This document shows, piece by piece, positions 29,062 to 39,156 of a stretch of DNA of 64,000 nt. The DNA lies in the NCBI GenBank assembly GCA_907163375.1, contig CAJQUW010011022.1:89540-153539 (forward strand), read 5' to 3'. A model generated the notes under the pieces. The model saw only the letters and a program-made list of their open reading frames with translations. It was not told where the DNA came from and searched no databases. Position 1 is the first letter of the stretch. Every line of letters starts with the position of its first letter. Origin of the DNA: Prostheceraeus crozeri. Lineage: Eukaryota; Platyhelminthes; Polycladida; Euryleptidae. Made by a program: the position numbers and the translations under genes.

Positions 29062-29325
29062 ATGGAAGCAACATCTACTAGCACCATTCCCGTCTTCATC
29101 GATGAAGACAACGCCATTCCCGAGTTCATCATCCTCGACGAGTGGGATGAAGAGGATGAGAAGAAGGGGAAGATCAAGAAGATCGTTTGGACGGATGAGG
29201 TATGGATTCCGAATACCACTCGCATCCGAAAGGTGCCAGATGCACCACCACGGCTTAGGCGGCACAGGGTTTATGACAACCTAACTGTCATACCCATTGA
29301 CTATTCCAGCCAAAAGTCAACTTAA
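29062..29325 (+). CDS. Acidic 87-aa protein with histone-like 3' module
   Basis: The N-terminal half is strongly acidic (FIDEDNAIPEFIILDEWDEEDE) with aromatic/hydrophobic residues interspersed, like transcriptional activation or factor-binding peptides. The C-terminal half is basic (RLRRHRVYDN). No family is recognised. The stop at 29323-29325 is followed 23 nt later by the stem-loop of module copy 3. Its promoter, size and 3' module parallel the gene at 28529, suggesting a pair of small genes of one regulon. Confidence 0.6.
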   Translation: MEATSTSTIPVFIDEDNAIPEFIILDEWDEEDEKKGKIKKIVWTDEVWIPNTTRIRKVPDAPPRLRRHRVYDNLTVIPIDYSSQKST

Positions 29326-29330
29326 TTCAC

Positions 29331-29472
29331 ACCGAGAACGAACCATCGGCTCTCTTAAGGGCCACCATGGGGCAAGACATGATAGAACCTCCACGCGGTT
29401 TGCCCTGGGCAGTCTTCGGACTGGCGAATACTATCATTAAGTTGAATCTGCTATCAGTCAACTTGAACGTTG
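29331..29472 (+). repeat. Structured 3' module, copy 3
   Basis: Third copy, with stem-loop at 29348-29363 and the same two further hairpins. It is very close to copy 2. Confidence 0.78.
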
Positions 29473-29809
29473 CAAATGAAGTTCGGTGTAATACTTCCTT
29501 TCGACGGGCGTTCCTGTAAAGGGCGGCGGTGAAACCCGTAGCTATGTATACCGCAAGGGACATTCGGCAATGGTCAATCTTGTTTAACCTCTCTGCGTCA
29601 TGTTTGCAAGTGATTGCCTCTGTCTCAACGTAGTATGCATTCGCGCCAGGGCGACATTTAGCCAACTGTCGAAGGTTGCCTAAAACTTTCCATTGCATAC
29701 GTTATGAGAACCATGAGTTCTACCTGTCTCTATCAATGAGACAAATTGATGAATGGAATGAAATGGGAGGACACTCACGCGACACACGTAACATAACACA
29801 CTTCTCTCT
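29473..29809. other. Gene-free stretch
   Basis: No credible gene or strong repeat is visible. Short minus-strand frames here are antisense to the modules or to unique sequence. Confidence 0.5.
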
Positions 29810-30223
29810 TCCGTAGTCTAACAAGCTCTTTACACATGGATCGCAGTCGATTGCTATCCCTGTATCAGAAGTGTAAGCTATCTTAATTTTATTTGACACT
29901 ATTTCATCTATCATCATCGCGCATATGAAATGTTTTAAGATTTACAAGTTAGACTAAGCGTGCTACTATTTCCAAATGAAAAAGTATACATGGTTAAATC
30001 ATCCACTTAAGCCCATCCGTAGTCTAACAAGCTCTTTACGCATGGATCGCAGTCGATTGCTATCCCTGTATCAGAAGTGTAAAGCATCTTAATTTTATTT
30101 AACACTATTTCATCTACCATCATCGTCCATATGAAATGTTATAAGATTTACAAGTTAGACTAAGCGTGCTACTATTTCCAAATGAAAAAGTATACATGGT
30201 TAAATCATCCACTGAAGCCCCAT
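29810..30223 (+). repeat. 206-bp tandem duplication
   Basis: TCCGTAGTCTAACAAGCTC and everything downstream to ATCCACTTAAGCCC repeats with a period of 206 bp (copies start at 29810 and 30016) with few differences. Each copy contains GCAGTCGATTGCTATCCCTG, which also occurs near 28951 before the 29014 promoter. Confidence 0.85.
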
Positions 30224-30270
30224 TCAAGTAAGTCAGTATGAAAGCAAAGATAATACGAAATAAAAATTTA

Positions 30271-30720
30271 TTATGGCATGTATTTCAAAAGGTCTTCATC
30301 GTCAATATCGTCCCAGAGTCTGGCTTCACATAGATAACAAAAACAGTTCACTTGCTTTAATCGTTCTTCCACTGCGAGCCTCACTTTGTCGATATACTCC
30401 CACTCCGCCATAGTTCGTGGCTGGGAGTTAGGGGTGTACCACTCCCATAATTGGTGGAGGAATTTGGTGCTGGTGATCTCCATCACATCGTCAGTATCGT
30501 ACTGGAGATACTTCCCCCTCACGCCTGTTAAGTCGGGACACTCCTTCTCACATACACTCTCCTCTTCGTCGTCCGCTGGTAATGACAACTTTCTGATATT
30601 GTCCAGTCGGTACACCTTCTCTACCTTCCCCTTCGTTGGAGCGTTTGGTGCAACGAGCGCCTTTGGTGTTGAGCATGGAGAAGAGAATTTTGTGTTTGGT
30701 GTTGTCGGAGGGCTTGTCAT
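30271..30720 (-). CDS. Unknown 149-aa protein
   Basis: This is an isolated minus-strand gene. The N-terminal third is Pro/Thr/Ser-rich and probably disordered; the C-terminal part is helical with Trp residues (LHQLWEWYTPN, MAEWEYIDKVR) and a CFCYLC cysteine cluster near residue 131 that might bind metal. No family is recognised. A minus-strand AATAAA is formed at 30266-30271 at the stop codon. The upstream region 30721-30994 holds CCAAT boxes and separates it from the divergent polymerase gene. Confidence 0.6.
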   Translation of the reverse strand: MTSPPTTPNTKFSSPCSTPKALVAPNAPTKGKVEKVYRLDNIRKLSLPADDEEESVCEKECPDLTGVRGKYLQYDTDDVMEITSTKFLHQLWEWYTPNSQPRTMAEWEYIDKVRLAVEERLKQVNCFCYLCEARLWDDIDDEDLLKYMP

Positions 30721-30777
30721 GTTGACTGTGAATAATAACTTTGAAATGTTTTCTAATTCTTAAGTATCAACAAGCAA

Positions 30778-30997
30778 CCAATCAGAATGAACAGCCAATG
30801 AATGATGAATATGAAAGTATATATGTAAAGTGACATTCGTGTCATTTCACCCTGTCTTTGTGACATATAAGTGAAGTGTTCTCTGGCGAATTCTATATTT
30901 GAGGCGTACAAGTGAACTGCTCTCTCGTGAATTCCAAATTTGAGTGAAGTCTCTATCTTGTTGAAGTATCAACCTTAAACTCGATTTCGTTGAAATG
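30778..30997 (+). promoter_or_regulatory. Polymerase promoter region and ATG-only leader exon
   Basis: CCAATCAGA and CCAATGAATG boxes lie at 30778-30803 and a TATATAT box at 30818-30824, with TCATTT near 30842. The ATG at 30995-30997 is followed directly by the intron donor GTAAGTTG. Confidence 0.6.
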
Positions 30998-33900
30998 GTA
31001 AGTTGAAAATTTCTTCACTCATCTCCCTCAAACGTGTGGCTAATAGCATCTTCCTCAATTTCAGGCATCAACTTCATCACCAACGCCCTCCCTTCTCGAG
31101 GAAAGTTTAGAGTTGTTAAGTCAAAGTCGGTTGTAACAATACACTGAGACTTGAACAGAGATGATAGATGATTTCTCTTTCAGGTGATGTGAGTTCCAGC
31201 TCAGGACTTTCGCGACAAGGCAACGAGTGGGAATGTGCCGACTGCGGACATATGTTTACAAGGAAGCACAGTCTCCTTCGACACATCAAACAACGTGTGT
31301 GTCAACGCAAAGCGGCGTCAATCTCCGGAGGTGAAGTTGATTCTGACGATGACATCTCCTTTCCTTGCGATTTGTGCCCTCTTTCTTTTGATAGTCACTT
31401 TCAGCGATCTTCGCACAGACTTCAACACACGCATGCAAATGATCACTACACCAACGGTACCTCTACCATCTCCCTCATTAATGTTTCACATAATAATTTA
31501 GTACGCGACTACTGTATGGAGTCCAATACTCAAATAGTAGATTTTCCTGAGTGGCTCCTTCAAAATTCTAACATTATCGAAGCGCTCTTCAACAATTTAG
31601 ACAATTTTAGAATGAAGGCGCTCATCTACCTTAAACTAAAATATATTAAGATAGATTTTCAAACGGGTCAAGTGACGGAGAGAATACAGTTTCATGCTCC
31701 TTCCTCTTCCGCAACCGAAGTTGTAGACTGCGAGTCTTGGATAAATTTTCACATTCAATGTTTAAAATCAAATGTAGATAAATTCAATCAACGCGACAGC
31801 GCTCTCATTTTTGATGGTGTGGACTCAGCCATATTCAAAATTTCCCTATTAGAAAGTCATGCAGCTCGAGGCCCATTTAAACTACCAAAAACGTTGTATA
31901 ATAAGAAAGCTGTCATCAATGTCGATTGTAAATCACAGTGTTTCAAATATGCAGTCCTATCCATCCTTCACTATAATGATATCAACGCGAATCGAAATCG
32001 CACCTATAGCTATAGACAGTGGGAGGATGAACTAGACTTTGAAGGTTGTGATAGTAACAACATGAAAATCAAAGATGTAGAAACGTTCGAAAAACATAAT
32101 AAGATTAAAATTGTCGTTCACGTGTGGGAGAAGGGGTTGAAGGGTGCCCGCTATAATTCACGTTCAACTTGTTATGAACGTGTAGTCAACCTCTTATTAG
32201 TAAAACAAGATGATAGCGAGGAATGGCACTACTGTGGTATACCCAAAATCTCTCGCTTGTACACTCACTTGGGGCACTCTAAAAGAGGTGAACATTTTGT
32301 ATGCGACCGCTGCATTCGCTCCTTTTGGAGTAAAGATAAATTTGAATGGTGCAAGCGAGGTAAATTACAAATGGAACGCATGCCCAAAGATAAAATATTT
32401 TCACATAGGGATAATGGTGACGAATTAAGTCCCCTGCGTGTCATTTACGCAGACATAGAATGCTACACTGATGATATCATCCACAAGCCAGCAGCCATAT
32501 CCTGCTATGAAGTATGGCATGACCACTTTAGGAATAGACAAAACAAAATGCATACTTGGCAAGGTGAAGATTGCATTTCAAAATTTCTAGAATTTCTCGA
32601 TAAAGCTGCTAAATTTCAACAATCATATGATTCCCAATTGCAGCGTAAGTCACTACATATGTCAGATGAAGACAAACAAAAATTTGAAAGTTGCACATCG
32701 TGCCCTAAATGTCATAAAACGTTTGATGACGATAAAATTAAGAAAGTGCGTGATCATGATCACATCACTGGTAAATTTAGAAACGCACTCTGCTCCGAAT
32801 ATAACTTTTCACTTAGGTTGAGACGTCGTGTACTACCCGTCATTTTTCATAACTTTAAGGGCTATGACAGTCATATGCTCATAAAAGGAGGGTTGAGCCA
32901 GATGAAATCGTGGCAGTTTAATGTAATAGCGCAAACGAGAGAAAAATTCATGGCAATGACAGCAAAAGTACCAGTAGATAAAACTAAAGAAAATAAGACA
33001 GTCTTCTTCGAAATAAAATTTTTAGATTCATTCCAATTCATGTCAGCGTTACTAGCTTCTCTCATTCGTAATCTCAAATTTCTTCCCCATAGGCAAACTT
33101 TGAAGAAACACTATCCAAACTTAACGGATGAAATAATCACTCGCAAAGGAGTCTTTCCTTATGCGTATTTTAGCTCAATGTCTAAACTAAATGAAACAAC
33201 CCTTCCTTCCATTGACAAATTCCAAAACGATTTGACGGGTCAAGATTGTCCAGTAGAAGATTATGAACATGCTCAAGAGGCATGGTTAAAATTTGATTGT
33301 AAAACGTTTGGCGATTATATGATCGCTTACTTAGAATTAGATGTCATTTTGCTGGCTGATGTCTTTCAGGAATTTCGACGAGTGGCATTAGAAGAAGACA
33401 AATTAGATCCTGTCCACTTTGTCAGTCTACCAGCCATGTCCTTTAAATCAGCCTTTAAAATGACTGGTGAGACCATTCATCTCTTACAAGACCCGGAGAT
33501 GTATAATATATTTGAGCGCGGAATACGCGGTGGTCTCACATTTGTAAATAAACATCTTATAAAATCTGAAACAGTAGGTGATGATCATATCCACCTAAAG
33601 TACTATGACCAAAATAATTTATATGGCAGTTCACTGTCTAAACCACTACCTCATTCCGAGTTTAGTTGGTTAAATCAAGATGAGCTTGAGTATTACTCCA
33701 ACCCTTCAAACATACTGAAGATTCCAGATGAAGGTGATTGGGGATATTATTTTGAAGTGGATTTGATTTATCCAAATAGCATTAAAAATAAAACTGCTGA
33801 TTTCCCACTCGCACCTGAATCTGGTGAAGTGACTGAAGATATTTTTTCACCATTCATGTCACAATTTCATAATAACTTAACAGAGTGTGGACAGCCAAGG

Positions 33901-34954
33901 TACAAACCATGCCGCAAACTTTTACTCACCCAATATGATAAGAAAAATTATCTCGTACACTTCTGCATACTAAAATTCTATTTAGAAATGGGCATGCTTC
34001 TAAAGTCAGTTCACCGCATTATCAAATTTAGACAGAAAGCCTTCCTCAAACCCTACATAGATAGTAACAGTCAAAAACGTGCACTCGCCCAAAATAATTT
34101 TGAAAAGGATTTTTATAAATATAAGAATAACAGTCTTTTCGGAAAGACCATGGAGGATGTTAGAAAACGTATGAACTACAAACTAGTCGTTGATGAACAA
34201 AAATATCACAAATTGACCTCATCACCTCTTTTCATTGATAGAGACATCATCGATGAGGATCTTGTAGGTGTTAAAATGATAAAATCAGAAGTTGAGTTGT
34301 GCAAACCCATCTATATTGGGCAAGCCGTTTTAGATTATTCCAAGCTTGAAATGTATCAACTCTTCTACAAAGTATTAAAACCATGCCCTCTCGTAAAAGA
34401 GGTTCGCTTGCTGGGTGATGATACAGATAGTTTCTTTTTAGGAATTACCACTCAAAAAGATTTAAATTTAATGAAGTAGGCAAGTCATTAGAAAAATATT
34501 TCGACACATCTAACTACAATCCCACTCATCCACTCTATTCCATACAGAATAAAGCCAAACTTGGTTGTTTTAAGGATGAAACAGCAGGAAAGGAAATAGA
34601 TGAAATGATTCTCCTCCGTCCTAAAATGTATTCCATGAAATTAAAAGAATGTGCAGTTGTATTAAGCGTGCTAAAAGTATATCGAAATCCTTTGTTCACA
34701 ATATGAAACATCGGTCCTATAAGAAGGCCTATAAAAATAAAACTATAACGTTTGTCAATATGACAATCTTAAAATCTCAAGTTCATACTGTGAAAACGCA
34801 CACGTTCAAGAAACGAGCGCTTTCAGCATGGGAGGATAAGAGGTGTTGGATAGGACATAACACATCTCTTCCACATGGACATCCTGACACAAACATACCT
34901 CCACCCAAAAGAATAAAACTCACGCTACCACATTCAGGAGATGTATTGACATAA
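30995..34954 (+). pseudogene. polB: Protein-primed DNA polymerase B, spliced, frameshifted near the 3' end
   Basis: The first exon is only ATG; an intron at 30998-31064 joins it to GCATCAACTTC. A second intron ending CTCTTTCAG near 31183 is likely, since stops lie before the long frame. The main frame (to 34479) has a C2H2 finger (CADCGHMF...HIKQRVC), a second finger, the Polinton N-terminal domain, Exo motifs YADIEC, GYDSHML and YLELDVILLAD, motif A YYDQNNLYG, motif B NSLFGKT and motif C GDDTDSFF. Frameshifts near 34476 and 34650 move the last conserved parts (FDTSNYNPTHP, LGCFKDE, then KRALSAWEDKRCW) to other frames. It replicates the element; this copy is probably inactive. Confidence 0.87.
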
Positions 34955-35099
34955 TCAACTTTAACTCAGTATTTTGATGTTGCTTTTTGTAGATATACAT
35001 GGTTGTTTTATGTATCGCATGAGATCGTTTCTTCCTTGTGAATATATGCCTACAGTCAGCCCATTCCCCCTTTATCTGTGAAAAGACTTTTTCATACAC

Positions 35100-35120
35100 A
35101 TATTTTTATTTCAATAAACA
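35100..35120. terminator. Overlapping convergent poly(A) signals
   Basis: TTTTATTTCAATAAACAT near 35104-35120 gives AATAAA on the plus strand for the polymerase gene and, reversed, AAATAAAA on the minus strand for the 35134 gene. Confidence 0.6.
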
Positions 35121-35133
35121 TATCACAATGACT

Positions 35134-36654
35134 TCACTTTGTTTTCAGAAACACTAAAATTACGAGGGATTTAGTATCTTTCACATGGATGCACTCTTGT
35201 AAACCATTGGTAATTTTGATAGCAATAGAGGGTATAGTTTGTTTGACGACGGGATGATAGAAAATAGATTCAAACATCTTCTCGACTATTCCATATGAAG
35301 AGTCTTTATCATGAATGAAATCACGTAAAATGTATTCTTTTTTCTCATCAACAGAAATAGGAAGAATCAAATCACTTTGAATGTAAAGGTGCTGTTCATG
35401 TTTATCAAGTGTCATTGGTGTTTCTATACCAATCGTATGGGCAGCAGTAAACACAGTTTGTAGCATTGAAAAACCAAAGAGTTTTTTCAAATTTTTACTC
35501 AATTGACATTGAATGTCATCACCCAGTTTCAGAACAACGCGTTGATTTTCAATTGAAAACGAAATGTGGTGTGTCTTTACATCATATTTACTTTTCATCA
35601 CATGCTTCAACTTCTGTTGTATATAAGGATTTACTACATGAATGAAGCTTTCAACTGTATGATACAGACGCGGCATTATATTGATAGCAACTTTAGATTC
35701 TTGATAAGACTGGTAAGTTTTCTTGATGCGATCACCATAGATGTCCACCCACCATTCATCATTAACTGAATCAGCTTTAGTGTGATATTCATGAGAAGCA
35801 TACACCAGACCGCTTCCAATAATAGGGGTTGGATGTCTTACAAAATGACGCAAAGTTGGAGAGAAATAAACTGTAAGTTTGTCATTATATTTCTGAATAA
35901 CCAACTTATTTTTGTCCGCCATAATTTTCTCTCCATACTTCTTACCCACAGTCTCATTCCATCGTTTTACTAACTCAATAAGTGATAAAGGTTGAACACC
36001 ACGCTTTTTCAAAATGATGCGTTCTTCGCATTCTACAACATCTTCATCAAATATTTTAAATTTATAATGAAATTTTTTGATTCGATTTGAATAAACTTTT
36101 TTAACATTTGCAGTAGCAATTGACGTTAGATGTAGTCCATGGCCAAAACCGAGATGTGGATAGAATTCATTATCCAACCTTAGTGTAAGACCTTTAGTAA
36201 AAGAATGAAAGCGAAGGAACTGTCTCCCACTCCAATGATAGATAGTAAACTCATAAACGTTCTGATCCTTATTCTTCATGATGGAGGTATTACCACTGTT
36301 GAATGCCTTAATAATTTTCTCATTCCCAAATGGACCATAATAATCTGATTTTATCTGAATCCATTCATAGTTCCACTTTCCATCTGACGTTAAATTGTAT
36401 GGGAACTGGAATGCATTATTCATCGTTATTCCATCATGGGTGCGAGGAGTCAATATCATTTCTTCCAAATCATTCACATTCTGAATATTGCTATCATAGC
36501 AAATACTAGAAACGCCAACCTCCCATTCACCTTCTAAATGTAGTGGGCGATTTAATTCTACTCGATAGTCTGATGGTTTATTTTTGGGAAATTTATTCAT
36601 AGAAGCATTACTGGGCAAGTAGATTAGAAACGAGTCCTTATTTTCACTTTCCAT
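35134..36654 (-). CDS. Fibre/vertex-like structural protein 2 (about 506 aa)
   Basis: The start at 36654 (MESENKDSFLIYLPSNAS) is chosen because it begins the conserved block; a longer TTG-initiated frame adds 10 residues. The N-terminal block LPSNAS...KPSDYRVELNRPLHLEGEWEVGVSSI matches the family of neighbouring 36694 and element A genes 10568 and 14439 (a polar leader, then a WEVG motif). The middle is beta-rich. It lies head to tail with its paralogue, separated by about 40 nt. A virion surface or penton-associated role is inferred from family pattern and from its tandem arrangement. Element C has the same gene from 63506, cut by the window end. Confidence 0.7.
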   Translation of the reverse strand: MESENKDSFLIYLPSNASMNKFPKNKPSDYRVELNRPLHLEGEWEVGVSSICYDSNIQNVNDLEEMILTPRTHDGITMNNAFQFPYNLTSDGKWNYEWIQIKSDYYGPFGNEKIIKAFNSGNTSIMKNKDQNVYEFTIYHWSGRQFLRFHSFTKGLTLRLDNEFYPHLGFGHGLHLTSIATANVKKVYSNRIKKFHYKFKIFDEDVVECEERIILKKRGVQPLSLIELVKRWNETVGKKYGEKIMADKNKLVIQKYNDKLTVYFSPTLRHFVRHPTPIIGSGLVYASHEYHTKADSVNDEWWVDIYGDRIKKTYQSYQESKVAINIMPRLYHTVESFIHVVNPYIQQKLKHVMKSKYDVKTHHISFSIENQRVVLKLGDDIQCQLSKNLKKLFGFSMLQTVFTAAHTIGIETPMTLDKHEQHLYIQSDLILPISVDEKKEYILRDFIHDKDSSYGIVEKMFESIFYHPVVKQTIPSIAIKITNGLQECIHVKDTKSLVILVFLKTK

Positions 36655-36693
36655 ATTATTCACATTGGAAAAATATATTAGCATACTTTTGCA

Positions 36694-38091
36694 TTAACTC
36701 TTCATTCGGAAATGGAGTGTGATACTTGTCACAGCATCTTTATGAAAAGGAATCAACGCACCAGCATCGTCATAAATTGCAATATCAGTTTGTGGGATGT
36801 AGTTTGATTTCAGCTTTGTATAATGCACTTTCTTGAAAGTATGCTCAGATAAAATACTGCAGCTTTTTGGCTGGTATGGTATCATTGCTAGCAATGGAGC
36901 TTCAACATCTCCCACACGTACATCTTTACCAATATTGGAATATATCTGAAAATAGTTAATACGACGCGATAGTGACATGTCTGCGCTAGCTTTGGTTACA
37001 GTACCACTTTTAAAGATATTCTGATCAAAACCCAAAATCTCCATTAGAGTTTTATCCATAATTAGTTCAATACCTTTTCCACTTATAGTGAGAGACAAAA
37101 CACCTTCTTTTTCAGAAAATGAAATTTGTTGGTCATTGATCACTTCATTTAAATAATCTACAACCAATTTAACTGAAGTAATAATGCGAGGCATCAACAC
37201 TCTTGTTTCATGTAAGACACCACCGAAAGGCTCTACACACTTTCTGTATAAAGATACGAACCATTCTGTATCAAATTGATTTGACCTTTCACATGGTAAA
37301 TGTTGCATATCAAATTTTCCATGAACAGCTGCAGAACGATGTCGTAAGAACTGATGAAAATCTTTTGAACAAACTAATACTAGATCATCATCATTTAATT
37401 TACTTATTGCAATATGATTAGATGATTTGATATAAGTCAATGTTGCCACTTGTTTACCATCAACTCGAAGGAGATAATTAAATTTCTTCAATAATGTTTC
37501 AGGAGTCATGTTTGTCTTTCTTGGCTTAATCACAATCTTCTTCACCAACGTCTTCTCATTTTTTGGAATAAGATCTACATAATAAGCTTCCTCTCGATAT
37601 ATTAACTGTTTATGACCACTTGGGTGGTAATTAACGTTATAATTATCATAGCTTGTTAAGGCGCTAGCGAGGTAACCTAAATCATTTCTTAAACTTGGAC
37701 TGAAACCAGCAATCCAATCTTTCTCAACTACATGATGTACATAATTATGATCATCATTGTGCGGAGTAAATTGGGCAATATGTTTACACGCTTTATTCAA
37801 GAAATCATATATAAACTTTTTACATGATAAGAGATCTTTCTTTGGCCACTGTGGAATGTATACTCGGCAGCCCTTTTCACATTGGTAAGCAGCTGTGCGT
37901 CTCATATTAATAGTCATCACCTCATGATCAAAAGTATAGACACAGTTGCTATGAACGAGTTGAGTGACACACACTTCCCACTTTCCATTTAGCTGTTGTG
38001 CATGATCAATGGGAGTAGAAAAGAGTGCGGCTCGATTACTAGCAAATCTAGTTGCAGCCGCATTGCTAAGCAAAATATGATAAAACGACAT
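36694..38091 (-). CDS. Fibre/vertex-like structural protein 1 (465 aa)
   Basis: The N-terminus (FYHILLSNAAATRF, LFSTPIDHAQQLNGKWEVCVTQL) and C-terminus (IDIAIYDDAGALIPFHKDAV, LHFRMKS) carry both end blocks of the family that in element A is fused to collagen-like or very long middles. The interior is beta-rich with no collagen run. The element C copy (62068) has one extra T near 63450 that replaces the LHFR end with an unrelated tail, so the element B end is likely ancestral. It is probably a virion protein. Confidence 0.72.
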   Translation of the reverse strand: MSFYHILLSNAAATRFASNRAALFSTPIDHAQQLNGKWEVCVTQLVHSNCVYTFDHEVMTINMRRTAAYQCEKGCRVYIPQWPKKDLLSCKKFIYDFLNKACKHIAQFTPHNDDHNYVHHVVEKDWIAGFSPSLRNDLGYLASALTSYDNYNVNYHPSGHKQLIYREEAYYVDLIPKNEKTLVKKIVIKPRKTNMTPETLLKKFNYLLRVDGKQVATLTYIKSSNHIAISKLNDDDLVLVCSKDFHQFLRHRSAAVHGKFDMQHLPCERSNQFDTEWFVSLYRKCVEPFGGVLHETRVLMPRIITSVKLVVDYLNEVINDQQISFSEKEGVLSLTISGKGIELIMDKTLMEILGFDQNIFKSGTVTKASADMSLSRRINYFQIYSNIGKDVRVGDVEAPLLAMIPYQPKSCSILSEHTFKKVHYTKLKSNYIPQTDIAIYDDAGALIPFHKDAVTSITLHFRMKS

Positions 38092-38114
38092 TTTGATATT
38101 GCTGATCTGCGGCT

Positions 38115-38483
38115 TTGCATAACATCATGAAGACTTGGATTTTGGACTCTCTACAATATATCAGAGTTGATCGTAATGGAAACGTACATTTCAAAAATTC
38201 TCATGGTCATACATCAAGAGGTATTACATTAACATGGCGACAATTTGTCAACCTCAATGATATCATGAGGGATTTGGAATATTTTGAAACATTAAGATTC
38301 ATCTCCTTGGGTGATCAAGTTTGGCTTCAACATTACAGAAATGAAATTCAAATCTGCCATTCTCATTCCGCAAACTGTTTCTCATTTCGCAAATACAATT
38401 GGGAGAAGTATAGAAGATGCATACATCGCTCCATCATGACATTTATTCGTCGTGAGTTCATCGCCCTACTATGCAAATCTTAA
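38115..38483 (+). CDS. PC4-like (p15 coactivator-like) protein 1 (122 aa)
   Basis: The sequence ILDSLQYIRVDRNGNVHFKN followed by GITLTWRQFVNLNDIMRDL has the order of the PC4 single-stranded-DNA-binding domain: a strand with an aromatic residue, a Gly turn, a strand, then Gly-Ile-x-Leu and a helix beginning near Trp. A second similar strand set and a short basic helix follow. PC4 homologues in cells and in some large viruses aid transcription initiation and bind single-stranded DNA. The gene overlaps nothing and is followed by its paralogue 22 nt downstream. Assignment is by pattern, not by a search. Confidence 0.55.
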   Translation: MHNIMKTWILDSLQYIRVDRNGNVHFKNSHGHTSRGITLTWRQFVNLNDIMRDLEYFETLRFISLGDQVWLQHYRNEIQICHSHSANCFSFRKYNWEKYRRCIHRSIMTFIRREFIALLCKS

Positions 38484-38505
38484 TCAGACATGACTACCAC
38501 GCACC

Positions 38506-39156
38506 ATGAGTTGGAAATTAGATTCCCTACAACGTATTGAAACGGATCATGATCGAAACGTCTATTTCAAAGATTCAACTGGAAATGTGAGAAGAGAGTT
38601 TGCTTTATCTTATCGTCATTTTCAATCTCTACATCATATCATGAAGGATTTGAAATACTTCTATATGAAAAGACATTCACGTATTGGAAATCGCATCTGG
38701 TTGCGCGTCAACAAACGGCGAATTCAACTCTATCATTCCCAACTCCATACTAACTTCACATTTCATCAAGGTAGTTGGGAAAAGTATAAAAGGAAGGTAC
38801 ATCGCTCAATTTACTCATTTTTTCATCATGAAGCGCCATCGCTACACCATCGTCAACATTCTCCGTCGCTTCAGACGATACACCAAAATGGATCTCACAA
38901 CATTACACCAACACCTTCCAAACACCAAGTATTACCCGGGCCGTCCTCAAATGTTAGTGGTGAAGATGAACAATTCACGGAATCTTCAACTCTTCCCAAA
39001 TGGGACTGTACAGATTCTTGGCGCCCTTTCTCATTCATCGGCGCAGTCAATGCGCTTAGAGCTACAGAGACTACTACGTCGGATATGGAAGAGGGAGAGG
39101 TGTGTGATGTCGAATCTGACTGTGGACAATATGGTGATCTCTACTCAATTGAGTGA
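38506..39156 (+). CDS. PC4-like protein 2 with overprinted C-terminal tail (216 aa)
   Basis: Residues 1-105 match the preceding gene throughout (KLDSLQRIETDHDRNVYFKD, FALSYRHFQSLHHIMKDL, WEKYKRKVHRSI). Residues 106-216 are low-complexity His/Pro/Ser and then acidic (DMEEGEVCDVESD), probably disordered, and are read from DNA that also encodes the TBP-like protein from 38828 in another frame. The acidic tail resembles an activation domain. The element C copy (61003-61653) is open over the same length. Confidence 0.6.
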   Translation: MSWKLDSLQRIETDHDRNVYFKDSTGNVRREFALSYRHFQSLHHIMKDLKYFYMKRHSRIGNRIWLRVNKRRIQLYHSQLHTNFTFHQGSWEKYKRKVHRSIYSFFHHEAPSLHHRQHSPSLQTIHQNGSHNITPTPSKHQVLPGPSSNVSGEDEQFTESSTLPKWDCTDSWRPFSFIGAVNALRATETTTSDMEEGEVCDVESDCGQYGDLYSIE

